Below, in pieces: positions 61,496-64,000 of a stretch of DNA of 64,000 nt; the first letter of the stretch is position 1, and each line of letters begins with the position of its first letter. The position numbers and the translations under genes were made by a program. The stretch spans positions 23,459,757 to 23,523,756 of the forward strand of contig CM055908.1 of assembly GCA_029582155.1 (NCBI GenBank), read 5' to 3'. The notes under the pieces are model-generated. The model was not told the DNA's origin. It saw only the letters and a program-made list of their open reading frames with translations, and did not search any database. Source of the DNA: Panopea generosa (Eukaryota > Mollusca > Bivalvia > Adapedonta > Hiatellidae).

Positions 61496-63781
61496 TCATT
61501 GAAAATACCATTTTTTCTCCTCATTTTGCAGTACTTCGTAAGCATACTCATATCTTGTATACGGAGTGCTTCGTAGTTTTCTTCGTCTTTTATTGGTCAC
61601 CTTTGGCGGCCAGTTGTTACCTAAGTGAGAATAACAATGATAAACACCAGCCTTTGTAATGGGAACACTTAGGGCACTACTATTATTGTTGCTAAACTGA
61701 TATATTTCATCTATCAGTTCATCTTTGCTGTCATGAAAACGCTTACCATAGCTGTCATTTCTGTATGACTGATGTGTCATACCTGTTGAATGTCCTATAC
61801 TTTTGTATAAATCTCCTATTGAGATTGTTTTAATATCATCTGAAATCATATCGAAGCTTGGTCGTGTTATCTTGTTTCTGTATATATCACTAAGATTTAC
61901 TTCTTTGGATTTGCAGCACCGACAGCTTGGGGTTAAGGATGTGAATCCTGTAAACAATGGCAGTAAAACTAATGTTATTAACATTACTAAAACTAACATC
62001 GTTCGGTCGAAAAATAAAAATACCGGGACACCAGCCAGTATTGAAAAAACGGAATAACTCCACAAATGTTTAAAACTTAACATAAATGGATTGGACTTCT
62101 TGAATTCCTCTTCCACTGCCCTCTGTGGTATCCATTTAACATTCAAAGACACATTTGCATAGAGTGCACGACATATACGAACGCAGCCTACTAAAGCTTC
62201 TGGTGTAAACTGGATAATGGACGCTAAAGTTTCCAACAATATATATTTGTAATTTTTTTTGTTACACGTCGCAAATTTTGGAAATATTAGAACAATAAAC
62301 ATTACAGTGATGATTGAGATATACCTGTACCTGAGGTGGACACTTACGTGAAGAAGAATATACAACAATAATGCCGGTTTCATTATCATTTGTCTTAATG
62401 AAGCGTGAGCTATGTATGATGTGACAAAATCCATCTTCGTTTCGGTCCTAAGAATTGTTCTATTAAACTTTGATTTCTGAAACTTCTTTTGCAGCCATCT
62501 CATGGGTTTTCCGAATGCGTTTTTCCAGAAGTACATGGCCAACAGGATTTCTCCCCGGTTCCATCTCCTTTCACGAATGCTCCAAGTGACATAGTTGTAG
62601 CTTGGCGCTTCTAACAAGTAAGTACTTCCTGCATATAGCGGTTGCAAAAGAGCTGCCTCGAAAGTGTCATGACTCAATACATCAACGGGAACTCTCTCAA
62701 TAAGGTACTTCTTGCTACCTATAACATTGTCAATATAAAGTTTGTTCTTTATCAATGCTTTACCAAAATATGCCGATTGGTCGAAAAGGACCATGATAGC
62801 GTTTGTCATAGGCTCGTTAATTGACTGTCGTATTGATTCAAGATGCATAAACATTGTGTCATCTACTGAGCAATGGAGTTTAATTGCAGGTTGAATAATA
62901 CATCTCTCCGGATATGCTGCGGCAATTTGCAACATATCGAAAACACCACCTCTAGGTACAATTGTATCTGCATCTAAAACTAAAGTATAGTCAAATCCAC
63001 GTCCTAGAATATTTGAAACGTCTTCACATGCAAGAAACATTGGTTTCCCAGGTTTTCTTGCACTTTTCGAGTAGAAAGCCGGATCACAGTAACTAAATGC
63101 CTCGTACTCCCCCTCGGACAACAACATGAGGTCCTGATACTGACCGCATTTCCGCAAAACTCTACTTACTCTGTGGACAACCATAAACTCTTTCGCATAT
63201 TTATCACAGATGTCGTTCAAGTGCTCATTAACGAAAACATCTTTATTTACACCCTCGTATATTTGCCAGACGTTGTGAAAATGCAATGGATCAATTAAAT
63301 CATGTTCACCATTGACAAAAGCAATACCTTCCCTATATAACTCATCATATAAAACTGTTCGATATATGTCCCTTACTTTTAATTCATATTTCTTCAGCTC
63401 TTCGTCTCGAGTAGCACTTACTAAAACTGCTGAAATATTTGGACTTAAATTCCCGATAAATCCAATGTACATACTATCAAAACATTCCAAGATATCACTT
63501 TGTCCTGTGGCCAGTAAATTATAATTTAGAACCGCGGTCAATTTATCACTAGGTGCACGCTTATTTTCTAATCTTCTGCCTTGATATATAAAAGTAGCTA
63601 TAGTTTGAACAGGTAATTCGAGGATGGAACCTTGTATTACTCCAAGTACTAATACTATGAAGCAACCGTTTACAATATCAGTTTTGGACCAGTCAATATT
63701 AATGATATTTAGAACAACACAAATAAAACCCAGTAAAATCCAACATGAAAAGTATAAGTAAACACGCACGTTTGTTCCCAT
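61496..63781 (-). CDS. Intronless GT2/GT84-like membrane glycosyltransferase, 761 residues
   Basis: Start ATG at 63781 in context AACAATGG; no intron. Domain order: two membrane helices (about 8-28 and 36-66), a cytosolic glycosyltransferase domain (about 80-440), further membrane helices (about 455-505 and 575-620), then a 140-residue polar tail with a Cys cluster (CRCC). Catalytic motifs of processive GT-A enzymes are present: LVSATRDEE (121-128), LDADT (269-273), VLSHDTFEAA (368-377) and RERRWNRGE (403-411, R-x-x-R-W). The combination FGKAL, LSHD-x-x-E and R-x-x-RW resembles the synthase domain of bacterial cyclic beta-1,2-glucan synthases (NdvB, GT84) and OpgH rather than animal chitin or hyaluronan synthases. 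The GH94-type domain of NdvB is absent. It probably moves glucose or another sugar from UDP-sugar to a membrane-exported glycan; substrate unknown. The AT-rich composition is like that of its neighbours. Confidence 0.82.
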   Translation of the reverse strand: MGTNVRVYLYFSCWILLGFICVVLNIINIDWSKTDIVNGCFIVLVLGVIQGSILELPVQTIATFIYQGRRLENKRAPSDKLTAVLNYNLLATGQSDILECFDSMYIGFIGNLSPNISAVLVSATRDEELKKYELKVRDIYRTVLYDELYREGIAFVNGEHDLIDPLHFHNVWQIYEGVNKDVFVNEHLNDICDKYAKEFMVVHRVSRVLRKCGQYQDLMLLSEGEYEAFSYCDPAFYSKSARKPGKPMFLACEDVSNILGRGFDYTLVLDADTIVPRGGVFDMLQIAAAYPERCIIQPAIKLHCSVDDTMFMHLESIRQSINEPMTNAIMVLFDQSAYFGKALIKNKLYIDNVIGSKKYLIERVPVDVLSHDTFEAALLQPLYAGSTYLLEAPSYNYVTWSIRERRWNRGEILLAMYFWKNAFGKPMRWLQKKFQKSKFNRTILRTETKMDFVTSYIAHASLRQMIMKPALLLYILLHVSVHLRYRYISIITVMFIVLIFPKFATCNKKNYKYILLETLASIIQFTPEALVGCVRICRALYANVSLNVKWIPQRAVEEEFKKSNPFMLSFKHLWSYSVFSILAGVPVFLFFDRTMLVLVMLITLVLLPLFTGFTSLTPSCRCCKSKEVNLSDIYRNKITRPSFDMISDDIKTISIGDLYKSIGHSTGMTHQSYRNDSYGKRFHDSKDELIDEIYQFSNNNSSALSVPITKAGVYHCYSHLGNNWPPKVTNKRRRKLRSTPYTRYEYAYEVLQNEEKKWYFQ

Positions 63782-64000
63782 TGTTATCAGTCAAAAACAT
63801 AGTTTGTCTACTTATTTTCTCATTAAGTTGTTAATATATATCACCGCCAATTTACTTTTCATCTCTGCCGATGGTACGTATACAGGTTTCACGTAATTTT
63901 CAGCTGTAACACTAACTTGAAGCGTTTAAGCGCAATCAAAATGACAAACAGGTAAATACTTAATAAACAAGATAAATGTTAATAAGGTGTAAATTTATAA
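63782..64000. other. Upstream region of the glycosyltransferase gene
   Basis: It should hold the 5' UTR and promoter on the minus strand. No specific motif recognised. Confidence 0.35.

Noticed and set aside
61405..61659. Plus-strand open frame of 84 codons at the end of the glycosyltransferase gene
   Set aside because: It is antisense to the 3' end of the 761-residue gene and has no features of its own.

Overview
The window is eukaryotic nuclear DNA: AT-rich, with small spliced exons, long introns, many tRNA-derived SINEs, MITEs and minisatellites, and no operons. The gene families (TRPM channel, Rab24-type GTPase, an APE-type LINE with a 2A-like motif) and the repeat style suggest an invertebrate, most likely a lophotrochozoan such as a bivalve mollusc. 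That assignment is inference.

Layout. (1) About 1-16,617, minus strand: the 5' two thirds of a TRPM-family channel gene. Sixteen consecutive coding exons with matching splice phases give 788 residues of the TRPM N-terminal homology region. The gene runs off the left edge before its membrane part. (2) 16,618-23,439: intergenic, with two tandem arrays (30 bp and 60 bp units) near its right end. (3) 23,440-27,493, plus strand: a two-exon gene for a 288-residue protein I do not recognise, with a near-perfect hairpin just after the stop codon. (4) 27,670-31,620: intergenic repeats. (5) 31,667-50,157, minus strand: a complete seven-exon Rab24-like GTPase of 210 residues spread over 18.5 kb, whose first intron holds a 2.4 kb minisatellite and two inverted MITE copies. 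(6) 53,500-56,324, plus strand: a decayed, internally deleted non-LTR retrotransposon. (7) 61,496-63,781, minus strand: an intronless 761-residue membrane glycosyltransferase. Its motifs look like bacterial glucan synthases (GT84/NdvB and OpgH type), making it a candidate for horizontal transfer.

The most unusual structure is in the TRPM gene. At four exon edges, local tandem duplication has copied the splice site together with the adjoining exon end: five donors at exact 64 bp spacing, five acceptors at exact 79 bp spacing, four acceptors at 134 bp, and two acceptors at 45 bp (in frame). One intron is therefore almost entirely repeated splice sites. The genes in the window are unrelated in function and show no sign of working together.
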